NCBI GenBank assembly: GCA_030734395.1
Contig: JAUZTG010000048.1
Location: forward strand, 2,976,001 to 3,040,000
Origin: Sarocladium kiliense
Lineage: Eukaryota > Ascomycota > Sordariomycetes > Hypocreales > Sarocladiaceae
Direction of reading: 5' to 3'
DNA: 64,000 nucleotides
Shown: positions 32,625 through 44,033 of the stretch, piece after piece
Numbering within the stretch: position 1 is the first letter of the stretch
How the letters are laid out: the number at the start of each line of letters is the position of its first letter
Program-made: the position numbers and the translations under genes
The notes under the pieces: model-generated
Seen by the model: the letters and a program-made list of their open reading frames with translations, nothing else
Told to the model about the DNA's origin: nothing
Databases searched by the model: none

Positions 32625-34827
32625 CTACTCAGTACGCCGGCGCTTTGCTTCACCCTGTGTGATAGTATCCGGGTCCGTGTCCGTATCTCGAGGACCGAGC
32701 TGCTCATGAGCCAGGATCATTTGCGCCCGGATGTCGTCGCCACCGAGCCCGTGAGCAGAAAAAAGATGCTTCTGAAGCGACTTGGATGAAAAACTCTTCG
32801 ACTCATCGTCGCACGGCCGGACCGGGCAGCGGTAAGATCGCTCGCGACAGCCATTGAAGTTGGGGGGAACGAGGTCCCGGATCTGCGCGGCTGATTTCTT
32901 GTGGAATTTTGAAAGGTGTTCGCGAAGCGGCTTCTTTCTTGTGTATTGCTTCTTGACTTGGCACTCGTCAATGAGAGGACATTGTTCTGGTTCCTTGAAT
33001 GCATCGCCTGGATGCTCCTTTTGGCAATGCACGCGGAACTGGTTCTCGCTTGCGAAAACTGGCTTGCCCTCGCAGTCCATGCAAACACGAGGGCCACCGT
33101 GAAGGTTGTCCAGATGCTGCTTGAGGCTTCTAAGTGACGAGAAGAACGACTCGTAGCCGTCAACTGTACACGGAAAACGGTTTGCGTCATTGGCAGCTTG
33201 GGAATCGGTCCCTTCCTCTGCCTGGCACGACCTTTCATGTCTTTCAAGCATGGTCCGGCTATGAGTAGTGTTAGGACACTTACTGCATGTATGCATGAAG
33301 AGTGTCGGCTCGTCCCGGCTGTTGGTTGTGAGAGGGTGCTGTTCCAGAGCTGCTGCCCGATGACTTTGACCTGCCAAATAGATGTTGATGGCTGCAAACT
33401 TGGAAACGAAGGCATTGCCTTCGAGTCGCTCGAGAGGCAGAGGAATGTCCTCCCCGAACAGTGCTTCCTCGACCGCGTCCTGGTCATCGTCTGGATCTGC
33501 GTTAGCTGTGGGGGGGCCGTCTTGACCGAAGAGGAGGTCTTCAAGCTGTGCAAGGTTCTCGGCCTCGTTGATTGGGTTATTGGCCGGCGGGACAGGGTTC
33601 GAGTCAACAGGGTCGTGGTGAACAGCTGTTGCTGCTTGGTGGCATGAGGACTCAGAAGCAGCAGTCATTGCTAACGTACTTCCTGTGCTGGCATTGAGCT
33701 GGCTTTGGGTACGCGGGACAAGTGTTTGAGGCGTTGCTAGAGTTGAGACACGAACGCTTTTAGGTTCTTCAGTGTCTCGCCAGACCTGAATGGTGTCCCT
33801 ATCCATCTGACGGCCAGCCTTGAGGCGCTCAGAGCGACTGGCCTTGTCGAGATTGTTTTGGTCCATGTAGGCGTTGAGTGCTGCAGGCGTTTTCCTGGAA
33901 GACTTGAAAGGGTTGGCTGTTACGTACGGAGCTGCCCGGTCTTGGAAGTCGCTCTCTGCTCGCATGTTCCAAGTAGGTTCTTGAATAAATCCAACATATT
34001 GTTGCGTAACGCCAGCTCGACGCGTCGACTCTGAGTGACCAGCGAGTACTTGGACAGCGTTTGTAGCAACACCAAGCAACTGGTTAGGTAGATGAGCGAC
34101 ATCACGCAAAGCTCCTCGTCGGATATCATGGGAGGTAACCTCTGTGAGTAGGCCAACAGTTTGGGCCATTGCCTGAAGATTGTCGTTGATATGTCTTGCC
34201 TCGATTGGCTTCTCTATGTTCGCAACCTTGTTCAGACCAGGCGCGAAGCAGAGAACAGGTGCGTTTGGGGTACTCCATTCCACTAGGCCATCGGGACGGG
34301 CCGCAGCAGCAGCAAGGACCTCGTCGATTGTTGTATGCTTGACCCGTCCAAAGCGAAGGGCGATGACAAGAAGAAGCTTTATGACACAGACAGCGTTGTG
34401 AGCGAGGTTTTCGAGCGGGTTGATGATAAAATAGTTAGATGCGTTCATCGTGTCTCTGAAGCACAACGTTAGTAAGGGTGATATCAGACGCAATTTGAAT
34501 CGTACTTGGATCCCTTTACATATTCCAGCTCGACCTTCAGTGTCAGAGCTTGGACTTGTCCAGTTCAGTCAACATACTCGTGCTTGATTATGCTGCAGAG
34601 CGCATTCTATGCGTTATGGACAGAGTCCTGTGCTGCTTGTGTCTCAGGCGAGCCGTAGTGAAATGTCAGCTCTCGCACAGCTCTCTTGCTGTGTCTCCGA
34701 TCGGCCTCATGGTTGGCAAGGATAGCTTCCTGGGTCCGCTTGCCCGCATTAGGGTTGTGGCGACTCGGCGACGCCGCGAGATGTCGACGGCGTCCTCGTA
34801 ATCTGAGGAGTCGATGTCCGCCGACAT
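32625..34827 (-). pseudogene. Tyrosine recombinase with C-terminal C2H2 zinc fingers (Crypton/DUF3435-like), degraded
   Basis: The main frame (34455-32625) keeps a tyrosine-recombinase core: ALRFGRVKH (first Arg), TSHDIRRGALRD (HxxR), AGHSESTRRAGVTQQYVG (His and nucleophilic Tyr). A linker follows, then about five C2H2-like fingers (CSKCPNT...H, CTVDGY...H, CMDCEGK...H, CPLIDEC...H, CPVRPCD...H). Upstream, an intron with a perfect TACTAAC branch (34456-34505) joins to an N-terminal exon. That exon carries stops at 34607-34609 (TAG) and 34565-34567 (TGA) and a 1-nt frameshift near 34756 after the ATG at 34827 (MSADIDSSDYEDAVDIS). The catalytic domain alone is intact, so the gene is probably dead, though recently so. 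Translation from an internal start is a less likely alternative. Confidence 0.8.
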
Positions 34828-36200
34828 GATGGCAGTGATGCGTGTGGAGAGCTGAGCGGGTGTGTATGTGAGGGGGAGAGATTGGAACTAGGCTTCCCTC
34901 GAGGCGCGGGGATGAACGAATGACAGGAAGTCATAGTCACAAGACAAGACAGAGCATCCTAGGCAGACATCGAGCGACAATGTTGGGAAGGAATGAGACA
35001 GTATCCTAACTTAAAGGGAAATCTAAAAGGGAAAGTGCACGGAGCAGTGTGAGCCAGCAACTCACTCGAGTCACGTGCCAGTTAGATCCTACCACGAATA
35101 CTGAATAAGTCAAGAATTGCCAGGCTAATAGAGTATAACCGATATTCTATACTATAAAAGGCTCCCTGCGATTCTCGAGTTTGTAGAAATGGTCAGACCT
35201 ACGGTTAAGCAAGCCCATGGCTTAGAAATAGCCCCTCGTTATGCTCCGTAGGTGCGAGGGGAACAATGTCACGGGATGCACGATGTTGATACAGGATCTA
35301 CAGCGTAGAATTTCCGATGTTGGTAGACCCTCCTACCCATGGCTTGCGACTTATACGGGTCCAATCCCCGTGGGTATAATTTTGTCAGTCTCCAAACTGG
35401 TGGGCTTCTTGCTGGACTTGCAAAAGGAATGGATACTGAACCATTGATGACGGTCTTTCTTCACCGTTCACTTGCTATTCTTTTGCCGCCCTTGTTGCTA
35501 CTTATACTCGGAGTGTTCAGCCTAGTGTCCATGGAACGCTCAATGTCCGGAGCAGTGTTATACAGCGGCAGGTTGTGCAATTTGGTCGCTCCTTGGAACG
35601 TTGATGGGCATGACCAGAGCCAAGGTCTCAGTCCCCGTTAAGAGCACGGGAGCTCCCTAAATTGTGCTGCTAGTTGCTGCCAATTCTATTCTCATGCAAA
35701 ATTGCAAGGCAACGCTTTTGAGTTCGGGCCCTATCTCCCGTCCAGGACTATCCATTCGCTCTATTTGTTGCCTCATGGATGGGCGTTCCACACCCCCAAG
35801 CCCCAGCTCTCACACCCTCTTCTTTTTTATTTTCTCCTCGCCATGATGATCCTCCGTCGCTGCCGGCTGGTCGGACTTTGGTGAGAGCTCTATCCCCGAT
35901 AGTTGAAAAAAAGTGAAAAACAAAACCCAACAACGCCGGGCGGTACATGCATGTATGTGAGCGCCTGAGTATCGTGTATGATTCAGAATCTCCTGCGTGA
36001 TACAGGGCCAGCCGCGACGAGGCTCGCAAACGAGAAGCCCACGCATGATCATGGTCTCACTGTAATGAGAGAGCCATGAGCTGAGAAAGCTCAAAGCCAG
36101 GAGCCCCATCGCCGCTCTTGATTAGCAGCTGATGTTTCCCTCTGTCCCTGTGTACCATTCAGAGACTTCGGCAGGCATCCTGACGCAGCGAGCCTCACTT
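34828..36200. other. Intergenic, right flank of the fossil element
   Basis: Holds the upstream side of the recombinase gene, a near-palindromic AT patch (AGTATA...TATACT) beside a TATAAAAG at 35153-35160, and the right tRNA-like repeat copy. Beyond 35376 I see no gene; the small frames on both strands have no domains. Confidence 0.45.
35343..35375 (+). repeat. Right copy of tRNA-like direct repeat
   Basis: Matches 31808-31840 with two transitions. The T-arm-like stem ACGGG/CCCGT (35355-35371) is preserved and one loop base differs. It sits upstream of the recombinase gene start and is the proposed right end of the element. Confidence 0.8.
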
Positions 36201-36844
36201 CTAAGTCCGGTTCATCGTGGACCTGTTCAAGGCCTCTTGTAGCTCTGGTCTTCCATCCAGCGCTTCCCAAGCCCCACTGAAAGTGAACCACTGCCTGTTC
36301 CGCTTTTCCTTCTCCGGCCACTCATCATACTCGGTTGTTACGGTTGCCTGGTAGAAGTTGTAACTGGCGCGCTCTTTGGATGATGACTTGCTCTTTCTCT
36401 TCTCCTCAATGTGTCCGAGGTCGTAGTCTATTTGCACGGCTATGCCGGCCTCTTCCCAGGCCTCGCGGGCAGCTGCTTCCGGGCATGTCTCGTCTGTTTC
36501 CCAGCCGCCTTTCGGAAGAACCCAGCCTTTGCGCCGGGTTGACTGAGTGAGAAGCACGTAATTGAGATCGGCGGTGAGAGGCACGACGCCAGCGACAAGA
36601 CGCTCGCCTTTAGAGTCGTATCCTGCATGAAAGAGTAGAGGTCAGACGATTGCTTCCCTTAGGAACGGAATGTATGACAATGCCAAGCAATGAGCTCATT
36701 GTAACACAGGAGCTTGATGCAGTCTTGCAAGAATCCAAACAAGCAAAAAAGTAAATGAAGAAATGATTTCTTACTCTGCTTGTTCCTGCCAGTACGCGAC
36801 TGCATGGACCGACTACTCGACGACCCGCTAGCGGTGGAAGACAT
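36201..36844 (-). CDS. Nudix diphosphoinositol polyphosphate phosphohydrolase (Ddp1/Aps1-like)
   Basis: Hydrolyses diphosphoinositol polyphosphates (and often Ap5A/Ap6A or polyphosphate) in this family. Two exons: 36844-36775 and 36622-36201, with a 152-nt intron, give 163 residues. After a Ser-rich start come RYDSKGERLVAGVVPLT, LLTQSTRRKGWVLPKGGWE and a complete Nudix box (G-x5-E-x7-REAWEEAGI, in GGWETDETCPEAAAREAWEE). The region after the box has a Lys/Ser stretch (EEKRKSKSSSKERAS), then WFTFSGAWEAL. The KGWVLPKGGWE context is typical of fungal Aps1/Ddp1. Confidence 0.9.
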
Positions 36845-39032
36845 ATCCGTCGTGTGGTGTCGGGGTCGGTTCGCCGGCGAAGCGCTGCGCGCGGAAAGGT
36901 TGCAGACGGCCGGTTGCTTCGGGGTTGGGGGGGATGCCAGGAACCGGGTTCGTCAATGAGAAAGGCCCCCGATGCTCTGAGCTTACTGCGGCGCCCTGCA
37001 AGTCGTAGTTGCAGCAGCAGCTTAGACCTCTTCTCAGAGAGTCAGAGCTGCTGTTGCCAACTTTGTGGTGTGGGTGGTGACTGTTGGTGGTCCTGCGAAG
37101 TCCCCAGTGATGGTGGGCTTCAGCGGGGGGAGGGGTTTCAAGGAGGGGCACTGCAGCAGCGAGGATCCAGTGGCTTTGGTCGCAGAGGCGCGTGAGAGAA
37201 AAAAAAAGAGCGCGTTGAAGTGTTTCCGTGAGTTCAACAGGTCGGGAAGATGGATGTTCGAAGGACGAGAGAGTGACGGAGATGAGTAGAGGATGCTCTT
37301 CGGTCGACAGGCTTTGCGACAGACAACGGCCCTGCGCTTCCTTCAAAGAAGCGGCTTGGGATGCATCTTTGCCAGGAAAAGAGTGTCCAGAGGGTAGTCC
37401 AGGTTTTCTCCTCCCGCGCAGGCTGCTGAATCGATCGATCTCGACGACGACGACACCGCTGTAGCAATTGCAAGTCGACGACGAAAGTGAGGTTTGTTGA
37501 AGAGTCAGGATCTGGGTGGGAGGTCCCCGAGGTACCGTAAAAGTAAAGGTTGAAAGACCTTATGCTTGATTCCGGCCAGCTCTCAGGTCAGCAACCGAGA
37601 AAAAGCTCTGGGTCCGGCGGTTTTTGGGGTTCGTGAAGGGGTGGGTGTGGCTAGAATAGAACGCGTCTAGTCCAGGCCTGTTGCGGATCCTCTGTTGCCG
37701 AAGCTTGTCTCTAGAGCGTCCAAGTTGGAGCCAGGTGTGCGAATGGACTTTGAGGAGTATAACAGTAGTAACAATCGTAGAACAGGTAGGTAAGTCAAGG
37801 TGGTAAATAGAGAGGCAGAGGCTGAGGCCGGGGGTGGCTTTCCAGGCTGAGGCAAAGGTCTTGTGCCATGATAACAGGGAAAAGGAGAGAGAAGGAGATG
37901 GAGGGGAAGACAAGCGGGCAATGGATGTTAGGCCGGCTTTATAAGCGCCGATGATGCGGATCAAAGATGAGACTGGGCTAGACTATACAGGAAGTACCAA
38001 GATGGATGAAAGCTGAGAAAGCTGGGAGCAGACACCGAGAGATGGCAATGGGGAAGCATCATGGAGGCAAAGAGGTGGTTGGCCCGGGGTTGCATCCCAT
38101 CTCATCCCATGTCATGCAGGCCATGCGCATCTCGGTGGGATGGACGCTGCAGGTAGGCACAGAAGCTGGTGAGCAAGTGGATAAAGTTGGTCCTCACTCA
38201 TCTGACCGAGGCATTAAAAGGGTCATGATGAACGGAGCCAGGTTCTTGTTCAGAAACGTGCGTCGCCCTGAGTAAAGGCGAGTCAAGTCACCCATGTCTT
38301 GTTCCTATGGCAGGCCATGCATCGATGATGCTGCAGGATGATTCAAGGGTCCAGGTTTGTACGGTGTCAGGTGAGGTGGGGGGGTTGATGGAGTTGATGC
38401 AGCTGGCAGTGGCTAAGAGGCAACGAGTCCAGCATTGCTGTCATTGTCTCTGCTCTATTGATTTCAGGATGACGCATCTGCCAGAAGCTGCCTGGAGCTG
38501 GAGCATGTGCTCCCGCCTGTGAGGATGAAATTGAGAAGGAAAGGCGCTGCACGGAGTACAGCAGTCTCTCCTTGCTAAAGCATGGGCCCTTTACCAGTAG
38601 AGTCTCTGAACTGCAGGCACTAGCAACAACCACTGCACCACACTACACTCTCTCCAGCAGGCACCCGTCCGCACGTGTCTGCGCCAACCAGCACCGCAGC
38701 TCTGTCGAGGCCAGCAAATGGAAGACACCTGGCCCCGATATCATCTCGTCTCACTCTCTCAGGTCCTTCACTCTTTTCAGCTTTCTTCCACGGCCAACAC
38801 CATCAGTAGCTTCTCGTGCAGCTCGACGTCCATCCCACGCGTCCACTTACCGCTTCTGGTCAAGCACTCTCGCGCCGTCAGTACGAGCCCTCCCGCTCTG
38901 ACGTCCCCTAGAGACTACCCCTCCACCCTCACATCACGCGAGCTCCAAATCATTCAACGATCCGACTCATCCAGACCACCTAAGTTTCGGCATCCTCTCC
39001 ATACCTCCAGAGGGCAGGGCAACTGTAACGGC
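36845..39032. other. 2.2-kb intergenic region, divergent promoters
   Basis: Lies between the Nudix gene (-) and ate1 (+). Several open frames of 60-170 codons overlap on both strands (for example near 36828-37346 and 37560-37964), but none has a domain or a shared splicing logic. CT-rich leader-like sequence precedes ate1 from about 38740. Confidence 0.4.
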
Positions 39033-41076
39033 ATGCCACCGTTGACTTCTACCAAGGCCCCGGATGGCGGCGAGTACGAATATGTCACACCGCATGGTAG
39101 GCTTCTCCTTGCATCGTTCACTCCTCTGTCCTCCTACGCCGTGCCCCCTCCGTCCCCCAAATGACCCCCCTGCCCCATACGACCACCTACTTCACGTCGG
39201 GCTGGACGCGGTGCATACAGCCCACTATGCACACGTGCTTAATTCAACGACTGCTGTTGGTTCCCTGGGCTCGCCCTGCCTCTTTGGCACACCTCTACCA
39301 TCGTCTTGCCACCCTTTCCTCGGTATTCGTGCATGATGCATGTCCTCCTGTCCGGCGCATCATAGGTACCTATGCGATGGGCAAAGCCTTACAATGCAAC
39401 CACTGGCAACAGCTCTCAACCCCCACGTTGATGCTCTTCGGCGCGGCACGATCACTCGACTTGAAGGAGACGCTCCATTCCACAAGTGTCCTCTGCCGAT
39501 AATCCCCTTCCTGCAGTTGGCTTTGCAGCGTCTGGTGTTCAGCAGTGGGTCTCAGTCGGCTTACATGCGGCTTTCAACGCCAGCCCATCCGGCCTTCCCA
39601 TTTACCTATCTTCCATGACAACTCATGACATTTTTATGGACACGCTTTCAGATGCATGGACTAATCATGTGGCGTAGGCTATGGCCAGTCGTCAAGATGC
39701 GGCTACTGCGGCAACAAGGGCCAGAGCCAGTCAAAAAGTAATAGCCCCCAGCGGATTTTCATCAAGCACAACGATGGGAACCCGTTCCCAATGGCGAGGC
39801 GCTTCCACTGCCCCACGGATCTGTCAAATGAACTGTCAGGTTGAAATTGTCATGCTAATTTGTGCCCCAAGGCTTTTCATACTACGTCAATGCCACTGCT
39901 ATTAGCACGGAGTTCTACCAGACACTCCTTGATCGGAGCTGGAGGCGATCTGGGAATTTGATGTACCGCCCGAATCAACGGAAGTCATGTTGTCCACATT
40001 ACACCATCCGACTAGACTCTCATGAATTCAAGCCCACGAAAAGCCAGCGACAAGTTATCAATCGTTTCAATGCTTTCGTACTTGGCGAGAAGTACACTAA
40101 GGAAGCGGCACGCCGGTATCCTAGGTCTCGTGAGCAGGCCAAACAGCGGGAGACAGAGTTCACTCTCACAGAACGCATCCATGAGGCCGAATATGCGCGC
40201 CTCAAGACACCGCCTGAGCCAGCGCATAAGCTCGAGGTGACATTGGAGTCTAATGAGTTCACTGAGGAAAAATACCTTGTCTACAATAATTATCAAAAGG
40301 AGGTCCACAAAGACCCGCCATCAGACAGGACGCGACGCGGTTTCAAGAGGTTTCTGTGTACTTCGCCACTGAGGGCACGAATTGAGGTCGATGAGGAAGG
40401 TCATGAGAAACGCTTGGGTTCATATCACCAATGCTATCGCCTCGATGGCAAACTCGTGGCCGTTGGCATACTCGACTTGCTCCCTCAGTGTGTCAGTTCC
40501 GTTTACTTCATATACGATGAGAGTATAGCGCGCTTCGGGCCCGGAAAATTGAGTGCCCTTGGAGAGATTGCCCTGGCTTATGAGGGCGGCTACAAGTGGT
40601 GGTACCCTGGCTTCTATATTCACAACTGCCCAAAGATGAGGTACAAGATGGATTACGCACCACAGATGATCCTCGATCCAGAGACTCTGTCATGGGACCC
40701 ACTCGACCGGACGATATTGGACCTTCTGGACAAGAAACCCTATGTCAGCAAGTCTCACGAAGCGCAGGACAATGCGGGAGGGGAAACAAGGACGGACGAC
40801 TTGGTGGATGGAGACGAAAGCTCTCTCTTTGCGTCGGGCCTTCCTGGCATTCCTACCATTTCTGAGATGGAGGGCGTCAATCTCGATAACATCCCTGTGA
40901 AATGCTGGAAAGATCTTGATGTGCTTCTGGAGACGCGGGATCTGGGCGGATGGGACGAGAGCAATATTAGGGGGCCCAGAGGCGTCAAGCTAATGGTGGG
41001 CGAAATGGTGGCAGCAATAGGGCCGGACTGTGTGCCTAAGTTGTGTTTGGATCTTGCAGAGATGATGGGGGACTGA
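39033..41076 (+). CDS. ate1: Arginyl-tRNA-protein transferase Ate1
   Basis: Transfers Arg from Arg-tRNA to N-terminal Asp/Glu of proteins, a step in the Arg/N-degron pathway. Proposed exons: 39033-39096, 39678-39737 and 39872-41076, giving 442 residues. The joined N-terminus holds the conserved CGYC cluster (TPHGYGQSSRCGYCGNKG), then YQTLLDRSWRRSGNLMYRP and SCCPHYTIRL. The core includes YLVYNNYQKEVHKDPPS, GSYHQCYRLDGKLVAVGILD, VYFIYDESIARFGPGKLSAL and YIHNCPKMRYKMDYAPQ. The second intron (134 nt, GCTAAT branch) is firm. The first (581 nt) is long for this window, so the first exon is less certain. The C-terminal tail after YVSK is variable in the family. Confidence 0.9.
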
Positions 41077-41942
41077 TCTGAGAGAAAGTACCAACGCTCT
41101 TCTGGTCATCGGTGTTGAGATGGTGTTCGCAAGAGGAGAGTGTGATGTGCTCGGTGACTGCTTCCGGAAGGTGAGCACGAACATGGCTGTATGTGTCCCT
41201 GAAAGCCGTGAGAGCAGTTGTGCGCAAGCACATTCGTGCGATGGGCAAAGTATCTGGATATGAATATTCAGGTCTTGACTAGGAGTGAAGCGTCAAAATT
41301 ATTTTGTTGGATTTAGGCCTCTGAATCCGAAGTGGCCCGTTACGATCCTTACGATAGCCAGAACCATCTGCGACCGAGCAATGATTGACTCGGCGAGTCA
41401 AGACCCAACTTTGATCGATGGGCCAAGGAATAGGTAAAGCGAAGATTGACCATCATAAGGAATATGCAATGTATTGAATTAATTGTAAGCATGTTGGCCA
41501 GTCCTCCAGTGTTGCTACCCTAGAAGCTAAAGTAACCATTCCCCGACGCGGTGCCGTTACGGGACCTCAGGCCTACCTTATCTATAAATCGTAGTATTTG
41601 GAGACAAAGAAAGACATGGTGCGTAATGAAATTGAGTGTAGATGTAAAGCAATCTCGCAATATTACTTTTCCTATGGCGGGTTTGAGGGCGACTGTCGCT
41701 ACCCCAAGTACACAGCGTTTGACCCCACCACATTTCAGTGGCACTATCTTATCGTTCACCTTCGGTGAGAATTCAAGCTTCATTGCGAGAACTTCATCCC
41801 ACTTCGCCCAACTCACAACAACCTCGCGACTACCAGCACATTTCATAACTAGACTCACGAAAACGACAGGCATCGTTTAATAATCTTCTCTTGACTGAAT
41901 TCCCGAAATAAAAGGTCCTTTCCGGACCGGCAACACCCTACA
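41077..41942. other. Intergenic; ate1 3' flank and rrp42 promoter
   Basis: No frame with a domain. The two genes run in the same direction. No motif stands out. Confidence 0.45.
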
Positions 41943-43092
41943 ATGGCAACGCAACAAGTCCTCCTCTCGCCTGCCGAACTCGCCTACCTACACAGTTCAC
42001 TCTCTCTCCAGCCTCCCATTCGCCCAGATGGCCGCTCCCCAACGCAGTTCCGCCCCCTCACAGCCGAGACAGGCATTCTACCCGGCACGAACGGCAGTGC
42101 GCGGGTGTGTTTCTCTGACGGCACAGAAGCAATCGTGGGTGTGAAGGCGGAAATTGAGAAGTCCAGCACTGCGGGCGAGAGCCTTGAAGGTGGTGAGGCG
42201 GGACAGGAGGAGCTGAAGGAGAAGGGTTCGAGGGGAGACTGGATTGAGTTGGCCGTGGAGATCCCTGGGACGAGGGATGATGATGCTGCGACGGTGTTTT
42301 TGGGGGAGATGTTGAGAGAGGCTTTGTTGGCAGATGGAGAGTTTGCGAAGAAGCTTTACATCAACAGTCGCTTTCACTGGCGGTTGTACCTTGATGTGAG
42401 TATCCCTTGGATTTGCTTGGAGAACCCGTCCAAAATCTTTCTCTCGGAGAAGGCGCATAATTGACTTCGGCGCATAGGTCCTCTTGATATCACCAGCACT
42501 ATCCTATCCCCTACCTCTTCTTTCCCTCACCACTCACCTCGCTCTCCTCGCCACACGAATTCCTCGCCTGAAATCCGAAGGTGACGAGGATCCTATGTTC
42601 GATGACGACTGGGAAGCCTCCGAGTTCCTTTACCCTCGCCAGCAAAAGCCCTCAAGATCAACCACATCTTCCCGACCCCCAATCACGCTCCTCGTCGTCA
42701 CAATCGGCGAAAACATCATCTTCGATCCCTCCAAAGAAGAGCTTGCTGTCGCAGAAACCGCTCTCGCCGTATCAGTGGCTGAAGCAGCTTCCTCACAGGA
42801 AGGCAGAGAGCTCAAACTCTTGTCGGTCAGGACTGTCGATCCACCGTCGAGGTTGACACCGCCAGGCGTGCCGAACACGATGAATGTCGCAACAAGTGGG
42901 AATGCGGGAGTGCCAGCGCCGACGGCACAGAAGCAGAAGCAGGAGGAGGCGAGGGAGACGGAGGGTGTTTGGAGAGCGCCGCTAGGAGGGACGAAGTTCG
43001 CGGTTGTGGGGGAGATTATTGAGGCGGTTTTGAGGAAGGGCGGTGTTGCTGAGGAGGTATTGGATGGACTGGATGGGGTGGAAGTTTCATGA
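41943..43092 (+). CDS. rrp42: Exosome core subunit Rrp42 (RNase PH-like)
   Basis: Non-catalytic RNase PH-fold subunit of the six-member RNA exosome ring; nuclear and cytoplasmic RNA processing and decay. Two exons, 41943-42395 and 42478-43092, with an 82-nt intron, give 355 residues. The family start is clear: LSPAELAYLHSSL, then PPIRPDGRSPTQFRPL (the IRxDGR motif) and NGSARVCFSDGTEAIVGVKA. Then KKLYINSRFHWRLYLDVLLIS spans the splice, and LSLTTHLALLATRIPRL follows. The later region has inserts rich in Ser/Pro/Gln (RQQKPSRSTTSSRPP, PTAQKQKQEEARETE) before GGTKFAVVGEIIEAVLRKG. The 3' end faces the next gene at 138 nt. Confidence 0.88.
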
Positions 43093-43229
43093 AGACGCTG
43101 ATAGATGGGTTGGCACATCTTGGACACATGGGAAAGAGATAAGCAGAAGGGATTTCTCTGAGAATTAGACAAAAGCTACAGGTCGTGATTGACGCCGAGT
43201 TTATTATACTGCCGCTACCATTCCCTTGC

Positions 43230-44033
43230 TCAGAATATTCCGAACCTCTTCTTCTTCTGCTCTTGCGGCTTTTCCTCCACGACCGGTGCTGGCGTCTTCA
43301 GAACCTCGGCCTCGAGCGCCTCCACACTCTCCTCCTTGCCTCTTCCAAACACCATAGTCACAGGATCTTTCGGTTCGATGCCGTGCATCTTCATAAAGTA
43401 CTTTCGCTTCGCGTGGTCGTCGAGGTTGGCATTTCGATGCTCGATGGCCTTCTGAGCCTTGTCCTTCTCGTGCAGAGTGATGACTTCTTTCCAGGCAACG
43501 AAAAAGTATGTAGGACGGTGCCAGAGGTCGGAGATTGGGGGGACGAGGGCTTTGTAGGGTGAGTTGAAGGCATAGTTCATGAAGAAGGTGAAGATGCCGA
43601 GGCAGAGGAGTGTGCCCTGCGTAGATATCAAGTTAGCAAGCTGATCCCAATGCAACACACAGCTCATAAGAAATGTAAATCAACTCACCAAAGTGATACA
43701 CGTGTGGAATAACCGACTATGCCAGATCCAATGTGACCAAGTCCCCTTTGGAGCCATCATGCCCGGATAGTGCTTTCTGTCCTGCGCCGACCTCTCTTCC
43801 GTTGTGAGCACGGGCCCATAGTGCTTTGGTGTCGCATTCCTCTTCAGTCTCGAGCCATGAGAAGGCGGGTTGAACTTCAGCGGCTTCTCCAAAACAATCG
43901 GCTTGTCCTTCCCGCCGCTGCTACTGGCGAACCGTACACACACTGTCGTCTGTGACAAGGGAATATGTACACCACGCCATAAAGGTCCCCTTAATGGGAG
44001 GAGAAAGCGTGGGATGAGGGCTTTGGAAGCCAT
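43230..44033 (-). CDS. Fungal mitochondrial membrane protein of unknown function
   Basis: Two exons, 44033-43689 and 43616-43230, with a 72-nt intron, give 243 residues. The N-terminus (MASKALIPRFLLPLRGPLWR) is an Arg-rich mitochondrial presequence without acidic residues. One membrane segment spans the splice (FHTCITLGTLLCLGIFTFFMNYAF), followed by a charged helical domain (VAWKEVITLHEKDKAQKAIEHR) and a Lys-rich tail (EQKKKRFGIF). That layout suggests an inner-membrane anchored protein with one soluble domain. I do not recognise the family firmly. It is convergent with rrp42. Confidence 0.8.

Larger units (their letters stand above)
31789..35375 (-). mobile_element. Fossil Crypton-like tyrosine-recombinase element (putative bounds)
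   Basis: The bounds are proposed from two imperfect copies of a tRNA-like direct repeat (cores 31808-31840 and 35343-35375) that flank a single degraded tyrosine-recombinase gene. A span of about 3.6 kb with only a recombinase, no terminal inverted repeats and no LTRs fits Cryptons better than Starships, which are far larger. Similarity between the two repeat copies stops exactly after the shared GGGT on the right. The element sits immediately 3' of tRNA-Lys. The bounds are inference; an empty site in a related strain would settle them. Confidence 0.45.

Noticed and set aside
32625..34493. Intact 622-codon gene
   Set aside because: The apparent start is not an ATG and lies in an intron (34456-34505). 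The real upstream exon carries stops and a frameshift, so I call it a pseudogene.
31789..35375. Starship giant transposon
   Set aside because: The recombinase type would allow it, but the proposed ends are only about 3.6 kb apart, there is no cargo, and C-terminal zinc fingers are not typical of captains. Crypton-like fits better.
37560..37964. 134-codon minus-strand frame
   Set aside because: Ser/Pro-biased, no domain, and overlapped by other frames in promoter-like sequence.
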